A stretch of DNA of 64,000 nucleotides from CAYFYS01 sp965202905 (GTDB taxonomy: Bacteria; Pseudomonadota; Alphaproteobacteria; MPNO01): assembly GCA_965202905.1 (NCBI GenBank), contig OZ241868.1, forward strand, positions 2,170,001 through 2,234,000. Direction: 5' to 3'. A program made the translations under genes and the position numbers. The first letter of the stretch is position 1. Each line of letters opens with the position of its first letter. Positions 9,201 through 18,059 of this stretch are shown here, in pieces. The notes beneath the pieces were generated by a model that saw nothing but the letters and a program-made list of their open reading frames with translations, did no database searches and had not been told where the DNA came from.

Positions 9201-10033
9201 TGCCCGGCATCGACAAGCTCTCGATCAACCAGATCACCACCCGCGATCAGTGGGGCCTGCGCGAGGCGGTCGAAGGCTATGCGCGGTGCGGCGTGCGCGG
9301 CATCACGGTGTGGCGCGACAAGCTGGAGGAATGCGGCCTCGACCGGGCCAAACGGCTGCTCGGCGACCACGGCATGACGGTCACCGGCCTGTGCCGTGGC
9401 GGGATGCTCACCGCCGCGAACCCGGCCGGCCGGCAGCGCGCCATCGATGACAATCGGACGGCGATCGAACAGGCGGTCGCGATCGACGCCGCCTGCCTGA
9501 TTCTGGTTGCGGGCGGCATGCCCGAAGGGTCCAGGGACCTGGGGGGCGCGCGCGCCCGGGCGATGGAGGCGCTGGCGGTATTGCTGCCGGAGGCCCGCGC
9601 GGCCGGTGTGCCGCTGGCGATCGAGCCGATGCATCCGATGACGTGCGCCGACCGCGGCTGCGTCACTACACTGGCCCAGGCCAACGACATGTGCGATGTC
9701 CTGGACGCCGACGGCCGCGGGGGCGTCGGCGTTGCGGTCGACATCTACCACGTCTGGTGGGACCCCGCGCTCGAAGAGCAGATCGCCCGCGCATCGGGGC
9801 GCATCCTCGCCTTTCACGTCAACGATTGGCTGCGCCGCACCCGCGACCTGGTGTTCGACCGCGGTATGATGGGGGACGGCGTCGTCGACATCCCCAAGAT
9901 CCGCGGCTGGGTCGAAGGCGCGGGCTATGCCGGGCTCAACGAGGTCGAGATCTTCTCCAGCTACGACTGGTGGAAGCGCGACCCGGACGAGGTGGTTGCG
10001 ACCTGCATCGACCGCCACGAATGGGCGGTGTAA
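9200..10033 (+). CDS. Sugar phosphate isomerase/epimerase (TIM barrel, AP endonuclease 2 family)
   Basis: A 277-residue Xylose_isom-like TIM barrel. Expected metal-site residues are seen in order: Glu in AIEPMHPM (about residue 145), Asp-His in VDIYHVWW (about 180), His in AFHVNDW and Glu in NEVEIFS near the end. It probably isomerises or epimerises a keto sugar or inositol derivative made by the adjacent dehydrogenase. The ATG overlaps the DUF993 stop by one base, showing translational coupling. Confidence 0.87.
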   Translation: MPGIDKLSINQITTRDQWGLREAVEGYARCGVRGITVWRDKLEECGLDRAKRLLGDHGMTVTGLCRGGMLTAANPAGRQRAIDDNRTAIEQAVAIDAACLILVAGGMPEGSRDLGGARARAMEALAVLLPEARAAGVPLAIEPMHPMTCADRGCVTTLAQANDMCDVLDADGRGGVGVAVDIYHVWWDPALEEQIARASGRILAFHVNDWLRRTRDLVFDRGMMGDGVVDIPKIRGWVEGAGYAGLNEVEIFSSYDWWKRDPDEVVATCIDRHEWAV

Positions 10034-10151
10034 GACCGGCCGCCGGACTTTCCCGGGCGCGGCGGCGCCGACTCCGCCTCGCCGGCGGAAACATCGCCGA
10101 AGGCTCCGTGACGGGCTGGACCGCCGGGCGAAACCCTGCCAAGCTGGGACC

Positions 10152-10595
10152 ATGGCGGACGACGCCTCTTTCGAAGACGCGCTTTCGCGGCTGCGCGCAG
10201 CCTTGGCCGATGTCGCCAACGGCGACGTGGCGGCCATCAAGGCGCTCTACGCGCAGTCCGAGGAGGCGACGAGCTTCTACGGTTGGGGCGGGTACGAGAA
10301 GGGCTGGCAGGCCGTCTCCGAGCGCTGGGACTGGGCCGGCCGGCAGTTCAAGGGCGGCACGGTCAGCTACGCGACACTGACCAAGGTGGTCACGGGCGAG
10401 CTTGCCTACGCCACCGACATCGAGAGCTTCGAGGTTCAGATGGACGGCATGGACGCGCCCACCCGATGGTCCAACCGGGTCACCCACATCTTCCGACTGC
10501 TGGAGGGCGAGTGGCGCCTGATCCACCGCCACGCCAACCGGCTGGAGGATCGGTTCGCGCCGTCGACCAGGCTGAGCCCGCTCGACAAGGATTAA
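10152..10595 (+). CDS. SnoaL-like / NTF2-fold polyketide-cyclase-type protein
   Basis: A 147-residue protein with the NTF2-like fold pattern: a helical N-terminus (FEDALSRLRAALADVANGD), an FYGWGGYEKGW segment, and strands ending in VTHIFRLLEGEWRLIHRHAN. Members act as small hydrolases, isomerases or stress proteins; the exact role is unknown. It lies alone between the epimerase and the aromatic ring-cleavage cluster, all in the same direction. Confidence 0.78.
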   Translation: MADDASFEDALSRLRAALADVANGDVAAIKALYAQSEEATSFYGWGGYEKGWQAVSERWDWAGRQFKGGTVSYATLTKVVTGELAYATDIESFEVQMDGMDAPTRWSNRVTHIFRLLEGEWRLIHRHANRLEDRFAPSTRLSPLDKD

Positions 10596-10797
10596 CGCAG
10601 CATCCGCCGGTCCCGAGATGGGCCGTGCGGCGGCCCCTGGCCGCGGCGAACCGCCTTGTGCCGTAACCGGCTACCGAGACGGGCGCCGTCCGGCCTCCTG
10701 CCCCCCAACCGATCTTCGCGGTCGCCATGACGGGTTCGCGCGTGCGCCGCACGGTGCTACCGTCGGCCCAATCGGGAGTCAACACGGAGACCTGATC

Positions 10798-11934
10798 ATG
10801 GCAAGCGTCGATCCGGGACAGGGCGGCGCGAACCGCTCGGCGCGGCTGGCGGCCCTCTACGGCAGACTCAATGCGCTGGACATGGCGCCCTACTGGGCGG
10901 TGGAGAGCGATGCCGACCACGACGAGGACGGCCAGATTCTCAAGGCGCGCAAGGCGCGGCCCCATGTGTGGAAGTACCGCGACATCGAGCCGATCCTCTA
11001 CGAATCGGCCGAGTTGGTCTCCATGGAGGACTCCGAGCGCCGCTCGGTGGTGCTGGTCAATCCCGGGATGGCGCCGGTCCGCGCGACGGTCTCCACTCTC
11101 TACACCGCCTACCGGCTGAACGATCCGCGCGAGATCATGCCGCCGCACCGCCACTCCATCAACGCAGTGCGCATCGGGCTCACGGGCGACAACAACTTCA
11201 CCGGCGTGGAGGGCGAGAACATCGTCTTCGGCCCGGGCGACCTTGTGCTGACGCCGGCCGACGCTTGGCACAATCACGGCAATCACGGCGATGACTTCGC
11301 GGTCAATGTCAGCGTTCTCGACCTGCCTCTGTCCGAGGTACTGAACTCCGCGGGCTTCGAGCACGATTACGCCGAGGACGGCGTGCGCAAGCGCGAGCAG
11401 ACGGCCCGCTATGCCGACGACTACTCGGCCCGGGTCTACGGCCAGGGCGGGCTGATGCCGCGGTTCGTCGATCACGGCCGCGGCGCCGGACGCGCTTCGC
11501 CGATGTACGTCTATCGCTGGGGGAAGACCCGCGAGCTTCTGGAGCGGTTCCGCGACCATGTTGGCAGCCCGTACGACGCGATCACGGTCGAATACACTGA
11601 TCCCACCACCGGCCAGCCGCCCTATCCGACGATGGCCTTCTTCGGCCAGCTTCTACGGCCGGGCGAACGGACCAAGCCGCAGCGGCAAAACGCGTCGCTG
11701 GTCTGCTTTCCCTTCCATGGCAGCGGACGGTCCATCGTCGGCGGCAAGACGCTGGAATGGGAGCGGTTCGATGCGATCGCGGTGCCCGGCGGGGAGTGGT
11801 TCGAGCACGTCAACGGCTCGGACGGGGAGGACGCGATCCTGTTCGTGGTCAGCGACGAGCCGACGCTGGCCAAGCTCGGGTTCCTGCGGCGCTACGGCAA
11901 AGCGGAGTCGGGCGAGGTGATCCGCCTCGTCTGA
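10798..11934 (+). CDS. Gentisate 1,2-dioxygenase-like bicupin
   Basis: A 378-residue double-cupin protein of the gentisate/1-hydroxy-2-naphthoate dioxygenase family. The N-terminal cupin carries the Fe(II) ligands in PPHRHSINAVR (about residue 119) and AWHNHGNHGDD (about 158). The C-terminal cupin has QRQNASLVCFPFHGSG, in which the usual metal His residues are largely absent, as is common in this family. It probably cleaves the ring of a dihydroxylated aromatic acid using O2. The start is the ATG at 10798 after ACACGGAGACC. It belongs with the VOC dioxygenase, aldolase and FAH genes that follow. Confidence 0.82.
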   Translation: MASVDPGQGGANRSARLAALYGRLNALDMAPYWAVESDADHDEDGQILKARKARPHVWKYRDIEPILYESAELVSMEDSERRSVVLVNPGMAPVRATVSTLYTAYRLNDPREIMPPHRHSINAVRIGLTGDNNFTGVEGENIVFGPGDLVLTPADAWHNHGNHGDDFAVNVSVLDLPLSEVLNSAGFEHDYAEDGVRKREQTARYADDYSARVYGQGGLMPRFVDHGRGAGRASPMYVYRWGKTRELLERFRDHVGSPYDAITVEYTDPTTGQPPYPTMAFFGQLLRPGERTKPQRQNASLVCFPFHGSGRSIVGGKTLEWERFDAIAVPGGEWFEHVNGSDGEDAILFVVSDEPTLAKLGFLRRYGKAESGEVIRLV

Positions 11935-12213
11935 ACGACGCGGTCCCGGACGGGCTGTTTCCGCGCGAGCCGTTTGCCCGGCCCGCGCCGGACAGTCGCG
12001 TTGCGCCGGGTCTCGATCACAGGCGTCCGGCCGGTCAGCATCGTCCGGCAGATCTTCGGAATGCCGCCGGTGCGCCGCTCTCGCGCTGCAGATGCGGCGC
12101 ACCCTGCGCCGGCGCGCCCGGGCCCGATCAACCGTTGGAACGGTCGATCGGGCTGGGTATCATGCCGGCGATACGATCTTCTCATCAGCGCGGCCGCGGC
12201 CCGGGAGGGCGAA

Positions 12214-13068
12214 ATGATCAAGCTCGTCGACATCCGCTATGTGCGCATGGGCACCGGCGACCTCGACGCCGCGGTGACTTACGCGCGGGAGATCCTCGGC
12301 CTCGAGCTGGTCCGGCGCGACGACGCGGCGGCCTATCTGCGCGGCGACGACCGCGATCACAACGTCTGCTACTTCACCGGCGATCCGAGCGATCATACAC
12401 TGGGATTCGAGCTCGACCCGGATGCTTCGCTCAATGACGCCGCGGCCGCGCTCGAGGCCGCCGGCGTGGCGCTCACCCGCGGAACGCCGGAGGGCGCGGC
12501 CGCGCGGCGCGTGCTCGACTACATCAATTTCCGCGACCCGACCGGCAACAGCATCGACGTCGTGATGCGACCCTATCACAGCGGAAAGCGCTATTTCCCC
12601 AGCCGGGACGCCGGCATTCAGGAATTCTCCCATGTCGGGCTCAGGACCTCGGACGCGCCGCGCGACGAGGCGTTCTGGACCGGGCTGTTCAACATCCGGG
12701 CCAATGACTGGATCGGCGCCGCGCCGCTGTTGTCCTTCGACAAGGTCCATCACCGGCTGGCGCTGTTTCCGGCGAACGGCCCCGGCGTGCAGCACATCAA
12801 CTTCCAGGTCGGGTCGGTCGATGACATCATGCGCTCGCACTACTTTCTGGGCGAGCGCCAGATACGCATCGTCTTCGGCCCGGGACGCCACCCGAGCTCT
12901 GGTGCCCGGTTCCTCTATTTCGAAGGGCCCGACGGGATGGTCTACGAATATTCCCAGGGCGTGCGCCTGATCGAAGACCCGGACTACCGGCCGCGCCAGT
13001 TCCCGTTCGAGGACATGTCCTTCTGCATGTGGGGCGCCAAGCCCGACATCCAGGAATTTCAAAGCTAG
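12214..13068 (+). CDS. VOC family extradiol-dioxygenase-like protein
   Basis: A 284-residue two-domain vicinal-oxygen-chelate protein resembling 2,3-dihydroxybiphenyl/catechol 2,3-dioxygenases. Candidate Fe(II) ligands are visible in the second domain: His in FSHVGLRT (about residue 140), His in VQHINFQV (about 194) and Glu in VYEYSQGVR (about 245). A GGGAGGGC ribosome site lies a few bases before the ATG. In context it probably acts on a catecholic intermediate of the same pathway as the cupin dioxygenase upstream. The first-domain sites are degenerate, as is normal. Confidence 0.83.
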   Translation: MIKLVDIRYVRMGTGDLDAAVTYAREILGLELVRRDDAAAYLRGDDRDHNVCYFTGDPSDHTLGFELDPDASLNDAAAALEAAGVALTRGTPEGAAARRVLDYINFRDPTGNSIDVVMRPYHSGKRYFPSRDAGIQEFSHVGLRTSDAPRDEAFWTGLFNIRANDWIGAAPLLSFDKVHHRLALFPANGPGVQHINFQVGSVDDIMRSHYFLGERQIRIVFGPGRHPSSGARFLYFEGPDGMVYEYSQGVRLIEDPDYRPRQFPFEDMSFCMWGAKPDIQEFQS

Positions 13069-13104
13069 CCCGTCCGGGCGGCCCAGGCAAAGAAAGGCAG
13101 ACGT

Positions 13105-13866
13105 TTGGCTGAAACGGCGTTTGGAACGCTCGGTGAGCCGCTGGAGATCACTCAGCGGCGCGTCCGCAGGGCTGCCCGCGCGCTTGCCCGGCACGAGTTG
13201 GGCCACGCCTACGGTCATGTCAGCGCCCGCCTGGACGCAGAGCGCTTCCTGGTCTGCGCCGCCAGGCCGATGGGGCTGATCGGCCCCGGCGAGAACGGCG
13301 CCGTGGTCGGGCTCGACGGCGCGCTGCCCGAAGGGGTCCTGGGCGAGGTGCGCTGCCACCAGCAGATCTATCGCCGACGCCCGGACGTCAACGGCATTTG
13401 CCGGACTTTCCTGCGCGAGACGATGACGCTGTCGACATTCCGGAAAACGCCGCGCGCCAGACACGGCTTCGGCTGCTACTTCGCGCCGGCGCCCGCGCTG
13501 TGGGACGACCCGGCGCTGCTGCGTTCCGACGAGGCGGCGAGCCGGCTGGCCGAGGCGCTGGGCGATCGGCGCGCGATCGTGATGCGCGGCAACGGCGTAA
13601 TCCTGACCGGCGCGACGGTCGAGGAGAGCATCGTCATGGCGTTCTACCTCGAAGAAGCCGCGCGCACGGAGCTCGCAGTGCTGGCGATTGGCGACAACGC
13701 CGAGTCCATCGAGATTCCGCTGGAGGAAGCCCGCGCGCGGGCGGTTGCCACCGGCCGGATCTTCGAACGGATGTGGGAGTACCTGACCGACGGGGATCCG
13801 GAGAACCAGGCCGCGAAAGCATGGGCCGCGGCCCAACCCCAGGGAGATAAAGAATGCGTCTGGTGA
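13105..13866 (+). CDS. Class II aldolase/adducin-fold protein lacking the zinc ligands
   Basis: A 253-residue protein with the AraD/FucA fold: HAYGHVSARL, GEVRCHQQIYRRRPDVNG and MRGNGVILTGATVEES all align with class II aldolase blocks. The two His of the usual HTH zinc motif are CRT here (residues about 99-101) and the third His, normally NHGV, is GNGV, so the classical zinc site is absent. The fold suggests retro-aldol or decarboxylase chemistry, but the mechanism must differ. The start is TTG at 13105 with AAGAAAGGCAG upstream. The 3' end overlaps the next gene by 13 bases. Confidence 0.8.
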   Translation: MAETAFGTLGEPLEITQRRVRRAARALARHELGHAYGHVSARLDAERFLVCAARPMGLIGPGENGAVVGLDGALPEGVLGEVRCHQQIYRRRPDVNGICRTFLRETMTLSTFRKTPRARHGFGCYFAPAPALWDDPALLRSDEAASRLAEALGDRRAIVMRGNGVILTGATVEESIVMAFYLEEAARTELAVLAIGDNAESIEIPLEEARARAVATGRIFERMWEYLTDGDPENQAAKAWAAAQPQGDKECVW

Positions 13867-14717
13867 GCTTCAAGCGCGGCCGCGAGGCTGCGATCGGCGT
13901 TCGGGGCAGCGCGGGTCTGGTCGATCTTTCGGTCGCCGTGCCCGAGTTGCCGCGTGACATGATCGACCTTCTGACCGCAGGCAAGGGCGCGATGGCGAAA
14001 ACCGCGCGCGCCGCGCACCGGCCGCCGGAGAATGCGGTCGTCAAGGGTCGGGTGAGCTACCTTCCGCCCATCGCCAACCCGGGCAAGATCATCTGCGTCG
14101 GGCTGAATTACAGCGACCATGCGGCCGAGGCCAACCTGAACCCGCCGGACTATCCGGTGCTGTTCATGCGTACCCCGGCCTCGTTCGTCGGCCACCGCCA
14201 GCCGCTGATTTGTCCCAAGATGTCCACACACTTCGACTACGAGGCGGAGCTGGTCGTGGTCATCGGCAAGGCAGGCCGCCACATCGCCAAGTCGAGGGCG
14301 CTCGACCATGTGGCCGGCTACACCGTCGCCAACGAAGGCTCGGTCCGCGACTTCCAGATGCGCACCTCGCAATGGACCATCGGCAAGAACTTCGATAGCA
14401 GCGGTGCGATCGGGCCGGAGATCGTCACCCCGGACGAACTGCCCAAGGGCGCCAAGGGCCTCAAGATCGAATGCCGGCTGAACGGCGATGTGCTGCAATC
14501 CTCGACCACTGCGGCGATGATTTTCGACGTGGCCACGCTGATCAAGGAGGCGAGCACGATCTTCAAGCTTGAGCCCGGCGACATCATCGTCACCGGGACG
14601 CCGGCGGGCGTGGGCTTCGTCCGCAAGCCGCCGATCTTCATGAAGCCCGGCGATACCTGCGAGATCGAGATCGAGGGCGTCGGGGTGCTGTCCAACCCGG
14701 TCAAGGCCGAGCCTTGA
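13854..14717 (+). CDS. Fumarylacetoacetate hydrolase family protein
   Basis: A 287-residue FAH-family hydrolase/isomerase. The metal and substrate blocks are present: VGLNYSDHAAEAN (about residue 83), HFDYEAELVVVIGKAGR with metal Glu residues (about 124-140), and the GTPAGVGF loop near residue 246. Such enzymes hydrolyse the acylpyruvate or fumarylpyruvate made by ring-cleavage dioxygenases, fitting the upstream cupin. The ATG lies inside the 3' end of the aldolase gene, indicating coupling. Confidence 0.9.
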   Translation: MRLVSFKRGREAAIGVRGSAGLVDLSVAVPELPRDMIDLLTAGKGAMAKTARAAHRPPENAVVKGRVSYLPPIANPGKIICVGLNYSDHAAEANLNPPDYPVLFMRTPASFVGHRQPLICPKMSTHFDYEAELVVVIGKAGRHIAKSRALDHVAGYTVANEGSVRDFQMRTSQWTIGKNFDSSGAIGPEIVTPDELPKGAKGLKIECRLNGDVLQSSTTAAMIFDVATLIKEASTIFKLEPGDIIVTGTPAGVGFVRKPPIFMKPGDTCEIEIEGVGVLSNPVKAEP

Positions 14718-14729
14718 GCGCCGGTCCTT

Positions 14730-14981
14730 TCAGTTGGCGTCGGTCCTCTTCAACATGAAGCCTTCGGGGCAGTAGGCATCGCCGTTCAGCCGCCACAGCA
14801 CCTCGGCAGCTTCTCTTTTTCGGAGCAGCTCAGCCTTCAACGCCTCGCAGGTGCAGTTCCGGGTCTGGCAGGCGTGGGCGAGGAGCCCCTGATCGGAGGG
14901 CTCGCTCGCGCAGCCGCCAAGCAGCGCGGCGACGATCGCCAGGACCGTCAACGCGCTGGGTTGCGGTATCATTGCCTTCAA
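14730..14981 (-). CDS. Small putative lipoprotein
   Basis: An 83-residue protein with a hydrophobic signal (ALTVLAIVAALLGGC) ending in an LGGC lipobox at about residue 25. The mature part contains CQTRNCTCEALK and a fourth Cys in YCPEGF, so disulfides are possible. It is convergent with the FAH gene. The function is unknown. Either of two nearby Met codons could be the start. Confidence 0.6.
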   Translation of the reverse strand: MKAMIPQPSALTVLAIVAALLGGCASEPSDQGLLAHACQTRNCTCEALKAELLRKREAAEVLWRLNGDAYCPEGFMLKRTDAN

Positions 14982-15041
14982 CGCCGGCCCGCTCCCGGTT
15001 TGTTGGTGCGCCGGCAGGAATAGTGAGCCCTGTCCGCGGGG

Positions 15042-16053
15042 TCAATGGCCGGGCCCCACGGCCTGTTCGAGGACCCTTCGGGCGCGGATCGTCCGCCGGC
15101 AGGCCGCAAGCGCCCGATACGATCGCCGCATCGGGCCGGACCGCGCTCGATCGGGCGGACCGTGCAAGGATTCGAGCTCGTCGATCGTGCGCGGCCATTC
15201 CTTGTTCAACAGCCTGGACAGCGACCGGTCCGCAAGCAGCTTGCCATCGGTCTGACAGCGCGCGCAGTAGTTGGTTTCGTTGTCCGCATACACGATCCGT
15301 TGCACCGGTGCGCCGCGGTCCGGGCAGGGCTCGCGATAGCGGCCATGCACCGCCATGCCGTTGCGCAAGGCGGTCACCTTCTTCGGGAAGCCGGCGCCGG
15401 CCTGCGCGCGCAACGCCTCGGTCCACACCTCGAGCATCTGGCGGGTCGCGTCGTGGAGCGTTGCGATCTGTTCGTTGCTCAGGGACCGGGCCATCGCCAC
15501 CGGCGAGAGCCGCGCGCGGTGGAGGATCTCGTCCGAACAGGCATTGCCGATCCCGCTGAAGGTTCAAGGATCGGTCAAGGCGCGCTTGAGTGTGCGGTTG
15601 GCCGCCCGCAACCGTTGGGTGAAGCTATCCCGACCGGCAGTGAGCACCTCGATCCCGCCCGCATCCAGCGCGGGCGAGACCGGCCTCGCCCGCGACGACA
15701 TGGAGCGACGCCCGCCGCCTGGCGCCGGCCTCGGTCAGGACGAGCGTTCCGGTCTCGAAGCCGAAAGCGGCAAGCCCGCGCCGGCCCGGCGGCCTGGCCC
15801 CGGGGTCGAGCCATCGCAGGTGCCCGGCGATCATCAGGTGCAGCACCAGGTGAGGCCCGCCCTCCAGGCCGATCGCGATGCGCTTGCCGATCCGGCGCAG
15901 GCCGACAACCCGGCAGCTGAAGATCCCGCTCAGCGGCGGGTCACAGGTCTTCAACACGTTGGGGCCGATCACCGAGACCTTGTCCAGCCGCGCGCCCGCT
16001 ATACGGCGTTCAAGGCATTCGATGTAGATGACGATATCCGGCAGTTCTGGCAT
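15042..16053 (-). pseudogene. Formamidopyrimidine-DNA glycosylase family (Fpg-like), broken
   Basis: The N-terminus MPELPDIVIY with the catalytic Pro-Glu, the LHLMIAGHLRW block, the SDEILHRARLSPVA helix-two-turn-helix region and a C-terminal zinc-finger-like YCARCQTDGKLLADRSL segment are all recognisable, so this was a base-excision repair glycosylase or close paralogue. Two lesions are visible. One is a frameshift near 15675, where ALDAGGIEVLTAGRD resumes in a new frame. The other is a TGA in place of a probable Arg codon at about 15567. Either it is a decayed gene or the sequence has errors. Confidence 0.8.
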
Positions 16054-16178
16054 CGCCGGCCGATCGGCGCACGGAGTTCGGACGCCAACAAGCGCATCAT
16101 CAAGCCGTGTGTCGATAACACCGGGTATGTCCGGTCCCTGTACCGGATGATCCGTCCGGTTCTGGAGGCCCTGATTGA

Positions 16179-16325
16179 TGAAGTTCGAAGAGGTCGACGG
16201 CCGCACGGGCTCGGGGATGTTGAGCCGGGCGGGGGCGGCGGAGGTTCCGGGAGTGTCGGAGCGCATTTTGCGGCGCTGGCGCGATCGCTAATCGCTATGA
16301 GGCCGCGGGCGCCGAGGGTCTGTCG
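16179..16325 (+). mobile_element. ISNCY-type transposase N-terminal remnant
   Basis: The reading starting MKFEEVDGRTGSGMLSRA and containing VSERILRRWRDR matches the helix-turn-helix start of ISNCY-family transposases. A stop follows, then YEAAGAEGL in another frame. No catalytic domain follows, so this is a dead fragment in the 450-bp spacer between the fpg-like and pentapeptide genes. Nothing else is recognisable in that spacer. Confidence 0.65.
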
Positions 16326-16503
16326 TCCCCTTTTGCCGGCGCCCCGGGCGACATCTTCCCATCCATAAGGAGTGCGGCGTCGGCAACGACAAACCGCGCT
16401 ACGTGCGGCGGATGCCCGCCGTCCACCCTCGCCTGGGCGCGTCGATTCCTGATAGCGCGCTGTTTACAAACGGTAACTTCCACCGCCTCCCGTGGCAGGC
16501 TGG

Positions 16504-17319
16504 CTATTCGACCGGGCGGCAGGCCTTGATCCCGAATCCGGCCGGCAGCGCGGTGTGCGCGTCGCCGCACGCCCGGTCCAGCCGCCTTTGGTCGAGCCCT
16601 TCGGCATCGGCGAGCTTCGCACCGCTGAGATTGGCACGCCGGATGATCGCATCGGCGAAGTTTGCGCCGGCCAGGTTGGCGCCGCGCAAGTCAGCCCTGG
16701 CGAGGTTGGCGCCGCGCAGATCCGCCTGGGTCAGGTTGGCGCCGGCCAGCACGATCCGGCCGAGATCGGCGCCCTTCAGCGAGGCGCCGGTCAAATCTGC
16801 CCCGCTGAGGTCGGCGCGCTCCAGATCGCCCCGGTCGAGCCTGGCGCCGGTCAGGTCGGCACTCTGGAACCGGGCGCGCTTGGCTTCGATGCTGCGCAGG
16901 TCGGCCTTGACCAGCGTCGCGTTCTTGAGCGAAGCCTCGCTGAGGTCCGCGCGGCGCAGATCGCACTCGGTCAGATCCGCGCCGTTGAGGTCGGATTTCT
17001 CGAAATCCGCCCGCCCGAGCACGGCCCCGACCAGCCTGGCGCCCGTGAGCAGCGCCTTCTCGACGGTCGCGCGGCGGAAATCGGCTCCGCTGAGGTCGGC
17101 GCCGGTCAGGTCGATGTTCTTGAGCTCCGCCTCCCTGAATTTGGTGCGCCGGAGATCGGCCTGCCTCAAATCCGCGCCGACCAGGGTCGTGTTGCGCAGA
17201 TCGCAGTTCACGCACGACCGCGACGTCTTGAGCGTCTGCAGATCGGCAGGCTCGAATGCCGCAGCCGACGCCGCGGCGGACAGGGCTATGATGCCGACGA
17301 AGGCCAGTATGCGAGCCAT
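16504..17319 (-). CDS. Secreted pentapeptide-repeat protein
   Basis: A 271-residue protein with a Sec signal peptide (MARILAFVGIIALSAAASAA, cleavage probably after AAA) and then a CVNCDLRN element leading into about 35 pentapeptide repeats of the A(D/N)Lxx type, predicted to fold as a right-handed quadrilateral beta-helix. The end (GLDQRRLDRACGDAHTALP) resembles other periplasmic pentapeptide proteins. The role is unknown. The start at 17319 is chosen because the signal peptide begins there. Confidence 0.85.
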   Translation of the reverse strand: MARILAFVGIIALSAAASAAAFEPADLQTLKTSRSCVNCDLRNTTLVGADLRQADLRRTKFREAELKNIDLTGADLSGADFRRATVEKALLTGARLVGAVLGRADFEKSDLNGADLTECDLRRADLSEASLKNATLVKADLRSIEAKRARFQSADLTGARLDRGDLERADLSGADLTGASLKGADLGRIVLAGANLTQADLRGANLARADLRGANLAGANFADAIIRRANLSGAKLADAEGLDQRRLDRACGDAHTALPAGFGIKACRPVE

Positions 17320-17359
17320 GACGGGTACCTCCCCGGCCGGAGCTTTGAGCATAGCGTCA

Positions 17360-17530
17360 CCTGGGTGACGGCCGGGCGTCTCCCGTTGATGTGGGCGCGA
17401 CGGCAATCGCATTCAACACCGTCTCGGGCGTCATTGGCCAGCGGGCGATGCGCGCGTCGATCGGACGCAACGCTTTGCTGGCCGCAATCATCATCGCGGC
17501 CGCCGGCAGGCCGAACAGGCGCTGACGGTC
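17360..17530 (-). pseudogene. Remnant of CoxL (molybdopterin subunit) C-terminus
   Basis: Directly downstream of coxS a reading contains GLPAAAMMIAASKALRPIDA and then MTPETVLNAI. This matches the C-terminus of xanthine dehydrogenase/CO dehydrogenase large subunits, where a GAPA helix precedes a TPERV element. About 50 codons survive from a normal 750-800. The large subunit gene therefore appears deleted. Confidence 0.65.
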
Positions 17531-17574
17531 CGGTCGCGGGCACGGATGTCGGCGAGGAAGGGTTTGCGCCGGCC

Positions 17575-18054
17575 TCAGCCGCCAAATCGGCTTTCCATCA
17601 CCGTTTCGACGGCATCGACGATCGCCTGGTAGCCGGTGCAGCGGCAGTAATTGCCCGACAGGAACTCGCGGATCTCCGTCCGGGTCATCTTGCGGCCCTG
17701 CTCCATCATCTCGGCCGCGGTCAGCAGCATGCCCGGCGTGCAGTAGCCGCATTGCAACGCGTTGCGGTTGATGAAGGCCTCTTGCAAATCGGCAATCTCG
17801 CCGGCGTCGGAGACACCCTCGATGGTCCACACCTCCGCCCCGTCGACCTGGACGGCGAGCATGAGGCAGCCGCGGACGATGGCGCCGTTCACGCGCACCG
17901 TGCAGGCGCCGCATACGCCGTGCTCGCAGCCCAGATGCGAGCCCGTCAGACCGAGATCGAGCCGCAGGAAGTCGACCAGATGCTGGCGCGCCTCGACCCG
18001 GCGGGTTACGGTCTCGCCGTTGATGACGGTGGTGATGTCGATGTGCTCTTCCAT
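17575..18054 (-). CDS. CoxS-type [2Fe-2S] small subunit of a molybdenum hydroxylase
   Basis: A 159-residue protein with two [2Fe-2S] clusters: the plant-type site CEHGVCGAC (about residues 43-51, with a fourth Cys in GCLML) and the C-terminal site CGYCTPG plus CRCTGY. It passes electrons between the molybdopterin and FAD subunits of xanthine-dehydrogenase-family enzymes. It lies 5 bases downstream of the FAD subunit gene. The catalytic subunit gene that should follow is reduced to a tail, so the enzyme is probably inactive unless a large subunit is encoded elsewhere. Confidence 0.92.
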   Translation of the reverse strand: MEEHIDITTVINGETVTRRVEARQHLVDFLRLDLGLTGSHLGCEHGVCGACTVRVNGAIVRGCLMLAVQVDGAEVWTIEGVSDAGEIADLQEAFINRNALQCGYCTPGMLLTAAEMMEQGRKMTRTEIREFLSGNYCRCTGYQAIVDAVETVMESRFGG

Positions 18055-18059
18055 CGGTC

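Noticed and set aside
10596..10797. A riboswitch before the gentisate-dioxygenase-like gene
   Set aside because: Only unremarkable GC-rich sequence is present; no conserved aptamer words could be recognised.
11935..12213. A regulator gene fragment between the cupin and VOC genes
   Set aside because: Short readings on both strands show no helix-turn-helix or other motif; I left the 279-bp spacer without a gene.
16490..17370. Plus-strand frames of 300-500 codons
   Set aside because: They are shadows of the pentapeptide-repeat gene, whose 15-bp period keeps several frames open.
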